A DNA stretch of 64,000 nt from Aeromonas veronii bv. veronii (GTDB lineage Bacteria; Pseudomonadota; Gammaproteobacteria; Enterobacterales; Aeromonadaceae): NCBI RefSeq assembly GCF_000820225.1, contig NZ_CDDK01000006.1, positions 74,147-138,146 on the forward strand, written 5' to 3'. Below the pieces are notes generated by a model. The model searched no databases. It worked only from the letters and a program-made list of their open reading frames with translations, and was not told the origin of the DNA. The translations under genes were made by a program, and so were the position numbers. Position 1 is the stretch's first letter. The number at the start of each line of letters is the position of its first letter. Shown here piece by piece: positions 10,745-19,094 of the stretch.

Positions 10745-11566
10745 ATGAATATATTAATTAATTTTCTTCTTGTTTCATCACTAACTGGTCATGGTCCAAT
10801 CCTGGGCAGCCCATATCTTCGCTTTGGATACAGTGAGGCTTGTCCTCACATGTGTCCCAATGAGATTAACAAAGGTTTTGTCACTGATATAGTGCGGGTG
10901 ATTTATGAAAGTAAAGGCTATAAAGTAACATTTGTTTCGCTGCCTTGGGCACGGGCCACTTCTTACGTTTTACATGGGCAACTTGATGGCATGCTATCAG
11001 CAAGCAAATTAGAAGTGCCGCAAATGGTCTTCCCAAACCTTGAAGTAGCCATGCAAAATGATTGTTTCATAGGTCGTTATAGTGATGCTTGGCAACCCAG
11101 CGATTTATCGTCATTTATTGGCAGGCGAACATTGGTCTTTAAAGGTTGGTTTCATGAAACAAATTATATAAACGCACTCGGAAAAGAAAAGTATCGTAAG
11201 TTATTCATTTCTATCCCTCTAGATCCCCGCTATCCATCACGAGCAGTGAGAATGATTCAACGTCAACGAGTGGACTCTTTTTGGATGGATGAGAACGTTT
11301 ACGAGTATTACCAAAAAAATTTACCTATAATGCAGAAGAGTAAACTGAAAAATCTCGGCTGCATAGCACAGCAAAAATTATATCTTGCGATATCCCCAGC
11401 AGACCATGGGCATGCGAAAATTCTTGCACAACAATTTGACCAAGGAATGACAGAAATTAGGATAACAGGTAAGTTAGCCACTATATTGGCTCGTTATGGA
11501 TTGCATGATTGGATTATTCGGGGGGAATTCCAGGAAATATTAAAATCCTATACCACGCAAAAATAA
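10745..11566 (+). CDS. Periplasmic amino-acid-type (SBP_bac_3-like) binding protein
   Basis: A 273-aa protein when started at ATG 10745 (MNILINFLLVSSLTGHG), which gives a signal-peptide-like N-terminus; a GTG at 10697 in the same frame is a weaker alternative that would spoil the signal. The mature part shows LRFGYSEACPHMCP, GFVTDIVRVIYESKGYKVTFVSLPWARATSYVLHGQLDGML and a final KLATILARYGLHDW, the usual layout of type-3 solute-binding domains found in ABC transporters and in sensor proteins. Cysteines in EACPHMCP could form a disulfide. No transporter genes are next to it. A 12-codon frame starting at 10710 overlaps its start (see findings). Confidence 0.68.
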   Translation: MNILINFLLVSSLTGHGPILGSPYLRFGYSEACPHMCPNEINKGFVTDIVRVIYESKGYKVTFVSLPWARATSYVLHGQLDGMLSASKLEVPQMVFPNLEVAMQNDCFIGRYSDAWQPSDLSSFIGRRTLVFKGWFHETNYINALGKEKYRKLFISIPLDPRYPSRAVRMIQRQRVDSFWMDENVYEYYQKNLPIMQKSKLKNLGCIAQQKLYLAISPADHGHAKILAQQFDQGMTEIRITGKLATILARYGLHDWIIRGEFQEILKSYTTQK

Positions 11567-11699
11567 ACCCACTGATACTTAAGCCTCTTGAATTTAATTG
11601 ATTAACTACAGCTGCTTGTAGATTACATAGACGTAGATAATGTTAATTTCAACCAGTTGGTCAATGTAATCATGGGACATCAAGGTTATTTCTAAATTC

Positions 11700-12002
11700 G
11701 TTGTTAATGGCTCTATGGCTACGCAACTGATTCACTCCGACCAAGATAGCCATCATGGTAACCATGATGGGAAAAATTTCTGAAAACTCACGGTTTAGAG
11801 GGATGCATGATTCGTCTTGGCAATTGTCATCACGTTACGGTAGTAGGGATTTTTTCAATAGTTTATATGAGATCTAATCAAAAAGACGATTTTTGCAACA
11901 ATGGATGAGGATAGGAGTGATCTATTTGACTATGTTGAGCTTATTTACAACAGCAAACACAAGCATAGTTCCAATGACATGTTGAGTCCGGTAAGGTTCT
12001 AG
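11700..12002 (+). pseudogene. IS3-family transposase (OrfB) C-terminal fossil
   Basis: The 580-base gap before the GGDEF gene contains the end of an IS3-family integrase-type transposase in three frames of the plus strand. The pieces are LLMALWLRN (about 11703), QLIHSDQDS (about 11725, matching the catalytic HSDRGSQ), CMIRLGNCHH (about 11813, matching CSMSRRGNCWDN) and DLFDYVELIYNSKHKHSSNDMLSPVRF in one stretch (to the TAG at 12000-12002), which is nearly the consensus IS3-family ending. Frameshifts and substitutions make it non-functional. The upstream half of the element is not recognisable. The rest of the gap (11567-11699 and 12003-12148) shows nothing I can name. Confidence 0.75.
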
Positions 12003-12148
12003 AGCCTCTAGCTAGAACGATTGGGAAGTGTTTAGGTCACTTGTGGCGATTCGCTATCTATTGTAGTAGACATTCAGTACATCAAATGTAGAAACACACA
12101 GTATATGTTGGCAGCATAGCCAGTCCCCCACACAACAAGGAGATGTTG

Positions 12149-13105
12149 ATGCAAAGCCCTGTAGTACCGGATAACGAACGGCTCCGCCTAGATGCATTGC
12201 GCCGTTTGGCGATTCTTGATAGTCCCGCAGAGGAGCGTTTTGACCGGATCACTAGGATGGCTCGCAACATGTTTGAGGTGCCTATCGCACTAGTATCATT
12301 GGTTGACGAAAACAGGCAGTGGTTCAAATCATGCTGCGGGCTATCAGCTTTGGAGACGCCACGGGACATTTCCTTCTGTGGGCACGCAATTCTTGGTGAA
12401 GAACTGTTTGTCGTTGAAGACGCAGCCCAAGATCCACGATTTTCTGACAATCCCTTAGTCACAGGAGAACCACACATACGCTTCTATGCAGGCCATCCAC
12501 TAGAAGTGGGCAATGGCCTGAAACTCGGCACATTGTGCATCATAGACTCTAAACCAAGAGTGTTTAGCCCACGAGATCAAGCATTGTTAGCCGACTTGGC
12601 CTCCATGGTTGAGAGTGAGCTACGAGCAGTTCAAATGGCGACAATAGATGAGTTAACGGGGATAACTAACCGTAGAGGATTCATGTTGTTAGCTGAGAAA
12701 AGTTTGAAATATGCATTTCGTATAAAAGCTCCTGCTACATTATTATTTTTAGACCTGAATCACTTCAAAATGATTAACGATAAGTTTGGTCATGATACTG
12801 GTGATGATGCCTTGCAGCAAATGGCAGAGTTATTATGTCGAGTATTTAGAGATGCTGATATATTTGCCCGTCTTGGTGGGGATGAGTTTGTCGTTCTTTT
12901 GCCTAGCACTGATAGAGAACATTGGCAGAGAATTAAAGAAAGGCTGAATAATGTATTGAGTGATTTCAATAAGCATAGTGGGAAGCCATATCAACTTTCA
13001 TGTTCCTTAGGAATTGTTACTTACGATGCCAGTATGCCACCTGATTTAGATAAACTACTCCGGCAAGCAGATGAAGATATGTATGCACGCAAAGTGCAGC
13101 GATGA
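12149..13105 (+). CDS. GAF-GGDEF diguanylate cyclase
   Basis: A 318-aa soluble protein. I choose ATG 12149 because AAGGAG (12137-12142) is correctly spaced for it, while the ATG at 12143 touches the ribosome-binding site. Residues about 20-155 form a GAF domain (LVDENRQWFKSCCGL, DISFCGHAIL, FYAGHPL, LGTLCIID). Residues about 160-318 form a GGDEF domain with an intact active site (ARLGGDEFVVLL), DLNHFKMINDKFGHDTGDDAL and a canonical RDAD inhibitory site just upstream. It should make c-di-GMP and be product-inhibited. The gene stands alone in an AT-rich, IS-scarred region. Confidence 0.9.
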   Translation: MQSPVVPDNERLRLDALRRLAILDSPAEERFDRITRMARNMFEVPIALVSLVDENRQWFKSCCGLSALETPRDISFCGHAILGEELFVVEDAAQDPRFSDNPLVTGEPHIRFYAGHPLEVGNGLKLGTLCIIDSKPRVFSPRDQALLADLASMVESELRAVQMATIDELTGITNRRGFMLLAEKSLKYAFRIKAPATLLFLDLNHFKMINDKFGHDTGDDALQQMAELLCRVFRDADIFARLGGDEFVVLLPSTDREHWQRIKERLNNVLSDFNKHSGKPYQLSCSLGIVTYDASMPPDLDKLLRQADEDMYARKVQR

Positions 13106-13313
13106 GGGGGGCTACGAGCAATAATGGTTATTCAGTCATCGTCGGGGGGGATGTACACCATTTGGACGGGATGAGACGATCGTCTCTTTTTCCTGTTCGG
13201 TGAACTGTTATCCCTTGCGAACGTTACTCAGTGCCCATTAATTGCTCTGTGATTGGATTTCATTATGAAAATCTGACACTTAACTAGTATCACTATACAG
13301 GGACGTGTAAAAA

Positions 13314-14072
13314 ATGAGCTTGATTGGCTTGGTACTGGCGTTGATCGCCATCCTTGGCGGCAACATTATCGAGGGGGGGCATCCCAGTGCGCTACTCGAT
13401 CTGCCCGCATTCCTTATCGTAATCGGCGGCACCATTGGTGCTGCTTTGACCCAGTTCCCCTTCTCCGTCGTCGGCAGCACCATGAAGCGTTTCAAATGGC
13501 TGCTCTCTCCCCTAAAGCTCGACATGCATGAACAAGCCCAGTTACTGGAGACCCTTGCAGGCAACGCCCGCCGCAGCGGCATGCTGGCGTTGGAAGGGAT
13601 GATCGAGGAGATCAAGGATCCCTTCCTGAAGAAAGGGGTACAAATGATGGTCGATGGTTACGAGAAAACCAAGATACACGAGGTTCTGGAGAACGAGATC
13701 GAGTTTGAGCAGGAAGATCTCGAACAGACGATCAAATTCTATGAAGCGATGGGAGGCTACTGCCCGACCATGGGGATCGTCGGCGCAGTATTTGGCCTGA
13801 TCCACGCCATGGGTCTGCTAGATGCCCCTGACAAGCTGGGTGGTGCCATTGCGGTGGCCTTTATCGCTACCATCTACGGGGTATCCGCCGCTAACCTGAT
13901 CTTCTTGCCATTTGGCAACCGCTACAAAGGGTTTGCTCACCAGATCCGTCACTACAAAGAGATGACCCTGACTGGCATTCTCTGCATCGTGGATGGCGAG
14001 TCACAGGCACGCCTGCAAGTTACCCTTGAACCTTACCTGGGAGGTCACGGTGGCCAAAAAGAAAAAGGCTGA
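13314..14072 (+). CDS. Flagellar stator subunit, MotA/PomA/MotC type
   Basis: A 252-aa inner-membrane stator protein with four expected membrane helices: about 1-20 (SLIGLVLALIAILGGN), about 28-50 (LPAFLIVIGGTIGAAL), about 145-170 (YCPTMGIVGAVFGLIHAMG) and about 180-205 (IAVAFIATIYGVSAANLIFLP). The cytoplasmic loop between helices 2 and 3 is the usual length. The EGGHPSALLDLPA N-terminal segment resembles Pseudomonas MotC and the second Aeromonas pair (PomA2) more than E. coli MotA. Its base composition is closer to the core than that of the genes on either side. It overlaps motB by 23 bases, so the two are translated together. Confidence 0.88.
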   Translation: MSLIGLVLALIAILGGNIIEGGHPSALLDLPAFLIVIGGTIGAALTQFPFSVVGSTMKRFKWLLSPLKLDMHEQAQLLETLAGNARRSGMLALEGMIEEIKDPFLKKGVQMMVDGYEKTKIHEVLENEIEFEQEDLEQTIKFYEAMGGYCPTMGIVGAVFGLIHAMGLLDAPDKLGGAIAVAFIATIYGVSAANLIFLPFGNRYKGFAHQIRHYKEMTLTGILCIVDGESQARLQVTLEPYLGGHGGQKEKG

Positions 14073-14925
14073 AGCGCCGGAGAACCACGAGCGCTGGCTG
14101 GTCTCCTATGCCGACTTCATGACCCTACTGTTCGCCCTGTTTGTGGTGCTCTACTCCTTTGCCATGGCCAAGCAGTCCGAAACCCGGGTGCTTATCCAGG
14201 GCTTTATCGAGTCGCTGGGTAAAATCGGCCTCATTTCCCCTCCTGCCGGCTCACCCTTGATGCAGGGGGGCACAGGTATTCTCGAACCGGAGTCGAAAAC
14301 TACCCCAAGTAGCCCGAAAAAAGAGACTGTACTGGAAAAAGATGCCCCCATGGCGGCATCGGATCCCTTCAACGAGACCATAGGTGCCTCGGAAAAACCG
14401 AGCGCTACCGAATCATGGCCCCACAAGACTAAGGAGCAGGAGTGGGTGCAGGTGACCAAGCAGAAGCTGGAGCAGCAACTCAAGGCTCAGATCGAATCGA
14501 AGGATCTGGAGGTCGAGCAACTCGGCAGTCAGTTGGTGATCCGTATCGGCGAGAAGGCGCTGTTCCCCGCCGATTCTGCATTCCTCCAACCCCAGTTCAT
14601 CCCGCTGGTCAACAAGATCTCCGGCATTTTGGCCAACATTCCTGGACAGGTGGTGGTCACTGGTCATACCGATAACTCCCAGGCACCAGTGGAGCTCTAT
14701 CGCAACAACTGGGAGCTCTCGGTGCTGAGGGCCTCCTCCATCGTGCAGACCATGCTGACCAACCCCCAGCTGGATGCCAGACGAGTCATTGCCCAGGGTG
14801 TTGCAGATACACAACCCCGTTTTGCTAATGACACCACAGAGCATCGCCAGGCGAACCGCCGGGTCGATATCACGCTCTCTCAAGGCAAGGCAGCAGAAGA
14901 ATCGCTGCAACTGCTCAAGCCCTAG
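14050..14925 (+). CDS. Flagellar stator subunit, MotB/PomB/MotD type
   Basis: A 291-aa partner of the MotA-type protein. I start at GTG 14050 (MAKKKKAEAPENHERWL), with GGGAGG upstream; a longer frame from 13993 lies within the motA gene. A single N-terminal membrane helix contains the ion-binding Asp22 in VSYADFMTLLFALFVVLYS. After a linker, the C-terminal OmpA-like peptidoglycan-binding domain has TGHTDNSQAPVELYRNNWELSVLRA. The helix reads like MotD/MotB rather than Vibrio PomB, so ion choice (proton or sodium) is open. In Aeromonas a second polar-motor pair, PomA2B2, is known, and this is probably it. Confidence 0.87.
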   Translation: MAKKKKAEAPENHERWLVSYADFMTLLFALFVVLYSFAMAKQSETRVLIQGFIESLGKIGLISPPAGSPLMQGGTGILEPESKTTPSSPKKETVLEKDAPMAASDPFNETIGASEKPSATESWPHKTKEQEWVQVTKQKLEQQLKAQIESKDLEVEQLGSQLVIRIGEKALFPADSAFLQPQFIPLVNKISGILANIPGQVVVTGHTDNSQAPVELYRNNWELSVLRASSIVQTMLTNPQLDARRVIAQGVADTQPRFANDTTEHRQANRRVDITLSQGKAAEESLQLLKP

Positions 14926-15192
14926 CCATCCCACTCTCGAAACAGAATGCTATGACAGAAGTAACAGTTTACGAGAGTGGTGTATTGGGATCATATTCAC
15001 CTGACAGTTAGCTTCACAATCACAAACCACAACTTCGATTCAGCTCGGTGTGATCGCTCTCTCATCTAGTTTTCTCTACTCATAGGTTTGTGACCAACCC
15101 ACTCGTGTAATCTGTTACGATACCACTCATTTGGCACCACAACTTGTGGGCAAGTAAATAAGTCGCATGACGCATTAATTAGAGAGTTGTTA

Positions 15193-18057
15193 ATGAATGA
15201 TTCCATAGCCAAGCTATCATTTAACTTCATTGGAAAAATCCTTGGCTCAGATACTATTGTTGTGCAGGGAGATAATTTAGTATCCTCCAAAAAAGATACT
15301 ATTTTAGAAAATGACTCTGCATCCGACTTCACCAGTTTTGCAACTTTTGAAAGAAGATTCCTAGGCGGGATACTTACCTACAAAATTGGAAGTAAGACTA
15401 AAAAACACAAATTTATTAGATGTGCTGATTCAGATAGCTTCGTTGAATCGCTAAATACTTTAATAGCAAAACATATTACAACAACAATAGAGCAGAAAGT
15501 TACAGAGTTTAATATTCTTGCTTTTGACGAGTATCCAAGAGACTCTTGGGTGAACAATCTTGCTCAAATATGTACGTCATTAACCCACGACTATCAGGCC
15601 CAGAGCGAACAATGGGAAAGATATTTAAATTCTGAACTAATAGAGAAGGTGAAAAATCTAATATCATATCATCCTCTTAATATTGACCACATACGCGAGC
15701 AGCACGAAGCGTCTCAACTTATAAAAAGAAAAGAGTTCTTTGATGTCGTAGAGTCAAATCCATTAACTAATGAACAGCGTTTGGGCGTATTACGCTCCAA
15801 TGATAGGAATATGGTGCTTGCAGCAGCTGGTACTGGAAAAACATCTGTCATGGTTGCTAAGGCCCTCGATTTGATAGACCGAGGATTAGCGAAGCCATCG
15901 GAGATCTTGGTTCTTGCATATAACAATGCCGCTGCAAACGAACTCCGTGAACGCCTCGCAGATAAAGCTAAGAAGTCTAATATTGAGCTAGAATCGACTC
16001 CAGAGATTGCTACTTTCCATGCGTTAGGCAGGATGATTCTACGTAATTCAAATGTTGATACCAACATATCTATTTTTACTGAGGATGACGTAAAGCTAAA
16101 ACTATGGGTCACCTCATGGCTTGAAGAATATTTATCATCAGATATCGATAGGATTTATGACTTTATAAACATGTTCCCAGAACCCGTTAACCCTTTTGAT
16201 TTTAAGTCAAAATCAGAATATGAAGCGTATATCAGGGACAACGAATTTAGAACCCTCAATAGTGATCTCGTTAAGGGCTATCAGGAACTCCTTATAGCAA
16301 ATTTCCTTTATGAGAATGGTGTTGAGTATAAGTATGAGTCTCCATATGTGACCAAACGGCGCATTGATATTGGTTTTGACTATCGCCCAGACTTTAAAAT
16401 CATAGAACCTGAACTTTATATTGAGCATTTTGGTATAGACCGTCATGGAAGAACCAGGCCAGATATAGATCGTGTTTCTTATAATCAGTCCATTAATAAT
16501 AAAAGAATGCTGCATAATGAGTGTGAAACTGTTTTAATTGAGACATTCCATTATGAATGGATAGAGGCGGTCTTACTGGAAAACCTCAAGAAAAAGCTGT
16601 TAGATAATGGTGTCGTTCTAAATCCATTATCTCCTGATGAACTGTTCAACAAGCTGCGTGATATGGGTCATATCACAGGCTGGGGTGAACTTTTGACAAA
16701 AGCCCTCCAATCCATTCGAGTTGAACGCCTCACGAAAGAGTCCATACAGAGTAGGTTCGATACTACTGGAGTGCATCATTCCAAGAAGCTCTCAGAAATC
16801 TTGGATTTGCTTCATCATGCATATATCAGTGAGCTCAGAGAACAGAATGCAATTGACTTTGATGACATGATAATCAGAGCGATTCAGGAGGTGAATGCTG
16901 GCAAATATATTCCTGAATGGCGATACATACTGGTTGATGAGTTCCAGGATATATCAACAGCTCGAATGGAGTTCATTCAGACCATCATTAAAAATGGGCC
17001 ACAGCCATCACTAACTGTCGTTGGTGATGATTGGCAGTCAATTTATAGATTTAATGGTGGAAAGTTAGAGCTAACAACTCGCTTTGGTGAAATCGTTGGT
17101 AGCTACACGCTTACTAAGCTACAAAAGACCTTCCGCTATAACAATAGTATTGCTGATACTGCTGGTCAGTTCATTATGGAAAATCCTGAACAGTATAAAA
17201 AGTATATAGAAACGCATACTGTGGTTGAGGATTCACAGATTTATCTGCTTGATGACAAATCCCCAGAAAAAGGAGGTTTAAATAAAAGAGTCGCTGAGGT
17301 TGTTCAAAAGATTAGAGAGAATGATGCGACTGGAAGTATCGCCATTATTGCTCGTTATAACTATCTTTTAAATGAGGCTAAGAGTGCATTAAAACAGACT
17401 AATAGTTTACGCAATGTTAACCTCTGGAGCTTCCATAAATCTAAGGGGTTAGAGGCAGACTATGGAATTTTGATCGGCTTTTTTCAAGGAAAGATGGGAT
17501 TCCCTAATGAAAATAAAGACAACCTTATAGTTGAAGCCCTGCTGCCGTCTTTAGACCCATATCCTCACTCTGAGGAAAGGCGTCTCCTCTATGTAGGTAT
17601 TACCCGAGCAAGGAAGAAAGTCTATATTATTGCCAATCCTACAGCACCATCCGATTTTGTGACGGAGTTACTCTCACCAAAATACAAGATAAATGTAGTT
17701 TCAAAAGCATTCAGTGAGGAATCCAAAAAAAAGTTCAAGTGCCCACACTGTACAGATGGCTATCTAAGGTTGATCAAGGGGCCGTATAGTGAATTCTATG
17801 CATGCAGTACAGGTTTTGGCTGTCCTGTAGGAAAGGCTAGAGTGTGTGAGAAATGCCACTCCCCCTCAATTGACACAAGGAACGAGAGCGTTTGTAATAA
17901 TTCTCATTGTGGTTGCAAAATTAAAATATGCCCTGAGTGCGGACGACCAATGAAAATCCGTAATGGTCAGTATGGTGACTTTTGGGGATGTACTGGTTAT
18001 GGGATTAAGGATGACCAGTGCAAGGTTACCATCAAGGTCAAGGCAGGCTTACGATAG
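15193..18057 (+). CDS. SF1 (UvrD/helicase IV-like) helicase with inserted PD-(D/E)xK nuclease-like segment and topoisomerase zinc ribbons
   Basis: A 954-aa cargo protein; I start at ATG 15193, two codons after a TTG. An N-terminal helicase-IV-like region (about 1-110) precedes the motor. Motor motifs are NPLTNEQR (Q motif), AAAGTGKTS (Walker A, about 210-218), YILVDEFQDIS (Walker B), VVGDDWQSIYRF, FRYNN, SFHKSKGLEADY and EERRLLYVGITRARKK. Between motifs Ia and II an insert (about 365-460) reads GVEYKYESPY, DYRPDFKIIEPELYIEHFG, a layout seen in PD-(D/E)xK nuclease domains of similar helicases (Asp400 and Glu411 as likely metal ligands). The last 110 residues hold three Cys4-type zinc ribbons (CPHC, CEKC, CPECG...CTGYG) like those of topoisomerase I. 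It probably binds, unwinds and possibly cuts DNA. The next gene is 30 bases away. Confidence 0.85.
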   Translation: MNDSIAKLSFNFIGKILGSDTIVVQGDNLVSSKKDTILENDSASDFTSFATFERRFLGGILTYKIGSKTKKHKFIRCADSDSFVESLNTLIAKHITTTIEQKVTEFNILAFDEYPRDSWVNNLAQICTSLTHDYQAQSEQWERYLNSELIEKVKNLISYHPLNIDHIREQHEASQLIKRKEFFDVVESNPLTNEQRLGVLRSNDRNMVLAAAGTGKTSVMVAKALDLIDRGLAKPSEILVLAYNNAAANELRERLADKAKKSNIELESTPEIATFHALGRMILRNSNVDTNISIFTEDDVKLKLWVTSWLEEYLSSDIDRIYDFINMFPEPVNPFDFKSKSEYEAYIRDNEFRTLNSDLVKGYQELLIANFLYENGVEYKYESPYVTKRRIDIGFDYRPDFKIIEPELYIEHFGIDRHGRTRPDIDRVSYNQSINNKRMLHNECETVLIETFHYEWIEAVLLENLKKKLLDNGVVLNPLSPDELFNKLRDMGHITGWGELLTKALQSIRVERLTKESIQSRFDTTGVHHSKKLSEILDLLHHAYISELREQNAIDFDDMIIRAIQEVNAGKYIPEWRYILVDEFQDISTARMEFIQTIIKNGPQPSLTVVGDDWQSIYRFNGGKLELTTRFGEIVGSYTLTKLQKTFRYNNSIADTAGQFIMENPEQYKKYIETHTVVEDSQIYLLDDKSPEKGGLNKRVAEVVQKIRENDATGSIAIIARYNYLLNEAKSALKQTNSLRNVNLWSFHKSKGLEADYGILIGFFQGKMGFPNENKDNLIVEALLPSLDPYPHSEERRLLYVGITRARKKVYIIANPTAPSDFVTELLSPKYKINVVSKAFSEESKKKFKCPHCTDGYLRLIKGPYSEFYACSTGFGCPVGKARVCEKCHSPSIDTRNESVCNNSHCGCKIKICPECGRPMKIRNGQYGDFWGCTGYGIKDDQCKVTIKVKAGLR

Positions 18058-18087
18058 CTAACTACGTGAGTTAAGGTAGAGGAACAT

Positions 18088-18798
18088 ATGGATACGTATT
18101 CCGAAATAATAAATGAATTTAATAGCTCGTTTTCAACCAATGCCAGCCTGTGTGAAGATTTAAAGGTTGGGTGGGATCTGGGAGATTGTAAGTCTTTTGC
18201 TTTATACCAGTTAGTAGAAGACCAACGTAGCGCCCCCTTTGGTACGGTTCTATACCACCATATCGGCAGCTACAACACTGGTGAGGTATACGAAGCAGAG
18301 GGGACAGCTGGCTTCAGGCTCAGCTCACGGCTCGATAGTATTGAAAAATTTTTCCCTTTGTCTTCAAACGAGGCGACTCGTAGATTAGATATTGGGTATC
18401 GGTCACCCTGGCTTGGCGGTAGTTGTGCATTTTCCTCTATTCCGTTTAAGCGGTGGTGGGTTGATTCATTTAAAACATTGTGTGCAAATGTTCCTGCCCA
18501 GGCTGAGCTGGTTAACTCATTCTTGACGCGAGAGATAGAAGTTCTTGCGGACAAAGCTAGAAAAAATAACGATAAAAGTGGCTCAGTTTACAAGTGCTTC
18601 GTAGAACGGTTGGAGTACCTATCACTTCGTGTAAATCAACAATTTCTTGATTCAACAAACTACATTCTTCATCCTGAACTGTTTTTTAATGTAGTTTCAA
18701 ATAATTTGGTTAGTTTGAATGAACAAGAGAAAAGGGAGTTGATGAACAAGGCAAGGAGAGATAGCCATTTTGATGACCCACTTAAGAAGTGGTGGTAA
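18088..18798 (+). CDS. Unknown 236-aa protein paired with the island helicase
   Basis: I do not recognise this protein. It is soluble by appearance, with no signal peptide or membrane segment. The first 130 residues look alpha/beta with several aromatic and glycine turns (GWDLGDCKSFALYQL, TVLYHHIGSYNTGEVYEAEGTAGFRLSSRL, YRSPWLGGSCAFSSIPFKRWW), and the last 100 look mostly helical. The C-terminus is DPLKKWW. No catalytic motif I know is visible. It starts 30 bases after the helicase with AGAGGAAC upstream of ATG 18088, so the two are almost certainly one operon. Its function is probably tied to the helicase, either as a sensor or specificity subunit or as an effector or immunity partner. Confidence 0.75.
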   Translation: MDTYSEIINEFNSSFSTNASLCEDLKVGWDLGDCKSFALYQLVEDQRSAPFGTVLYHHIGSYNTGEVYEAEGTAGFRLSSRLDSIEKFFPLSSNEATRRLDIGYRSPWLGGSCAFSSIPFKRWWVDSFKTLCANVPAQAELVNSFLTREIEVLADKARKNNDKSGSVYKCFVERLEYLSLRVNQQFLDSTNYILHPELFFNVVSNNLVSLNEQEKRELMNKARRDSHFDDPLKKWW

Positions 18799-19037
18799 TC
18801 AGCTGATGGCAATCAGCAGTTCTACGCAATCATCAGACTTATGTAAGCAACCGCTGGCTCGACAGTTTGCTCGGTTACAAAGGGGATATCAATTTCTCCC
18901 TAACTAGGCGAACTCATTGAACTTTAGAGTATCCGTAGGAGCGGGTTGACCATGATGCTGGATGATGGAAGGGCTATCCCCTACAGCACGTTGAATATGC
19001 TCTGAAATTGATACCAATGGCAGTATACCCGAAAGTA

Positions 19038-19074
19038 GCCAAAACAAGACACCGGTCTGAGATCGGTGTCTTGT
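19038..19074 (-). terminator. Rho-independent terminator of the GMT trio
   Basis: A stem of 11 pairs (19044-19054 with 19064-19074, ACAAGACACCG/CGGTGTCTTGT) with a nine-base loop lies 20 bases after the gmtX stop. On the minus strand it is followed by TTTTGG, a short T run. It would end the minus-strand trio transcript and may also stop readthrough from the cargo operon. Confidence 0.65.
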
Positions 19075-19094
19075 GATAACTAGAACTGTACAAG

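Noticed and set aside
11750..11770. A 21-base near-perfect palindrome (CCATCATGGT-A-ACCATGATGG)
   Set aside because: It falls inside the IS3-family transposase fossil, in the segment after HSDQ, so I read it as chance within decayed coding sequence rather than as an operator.
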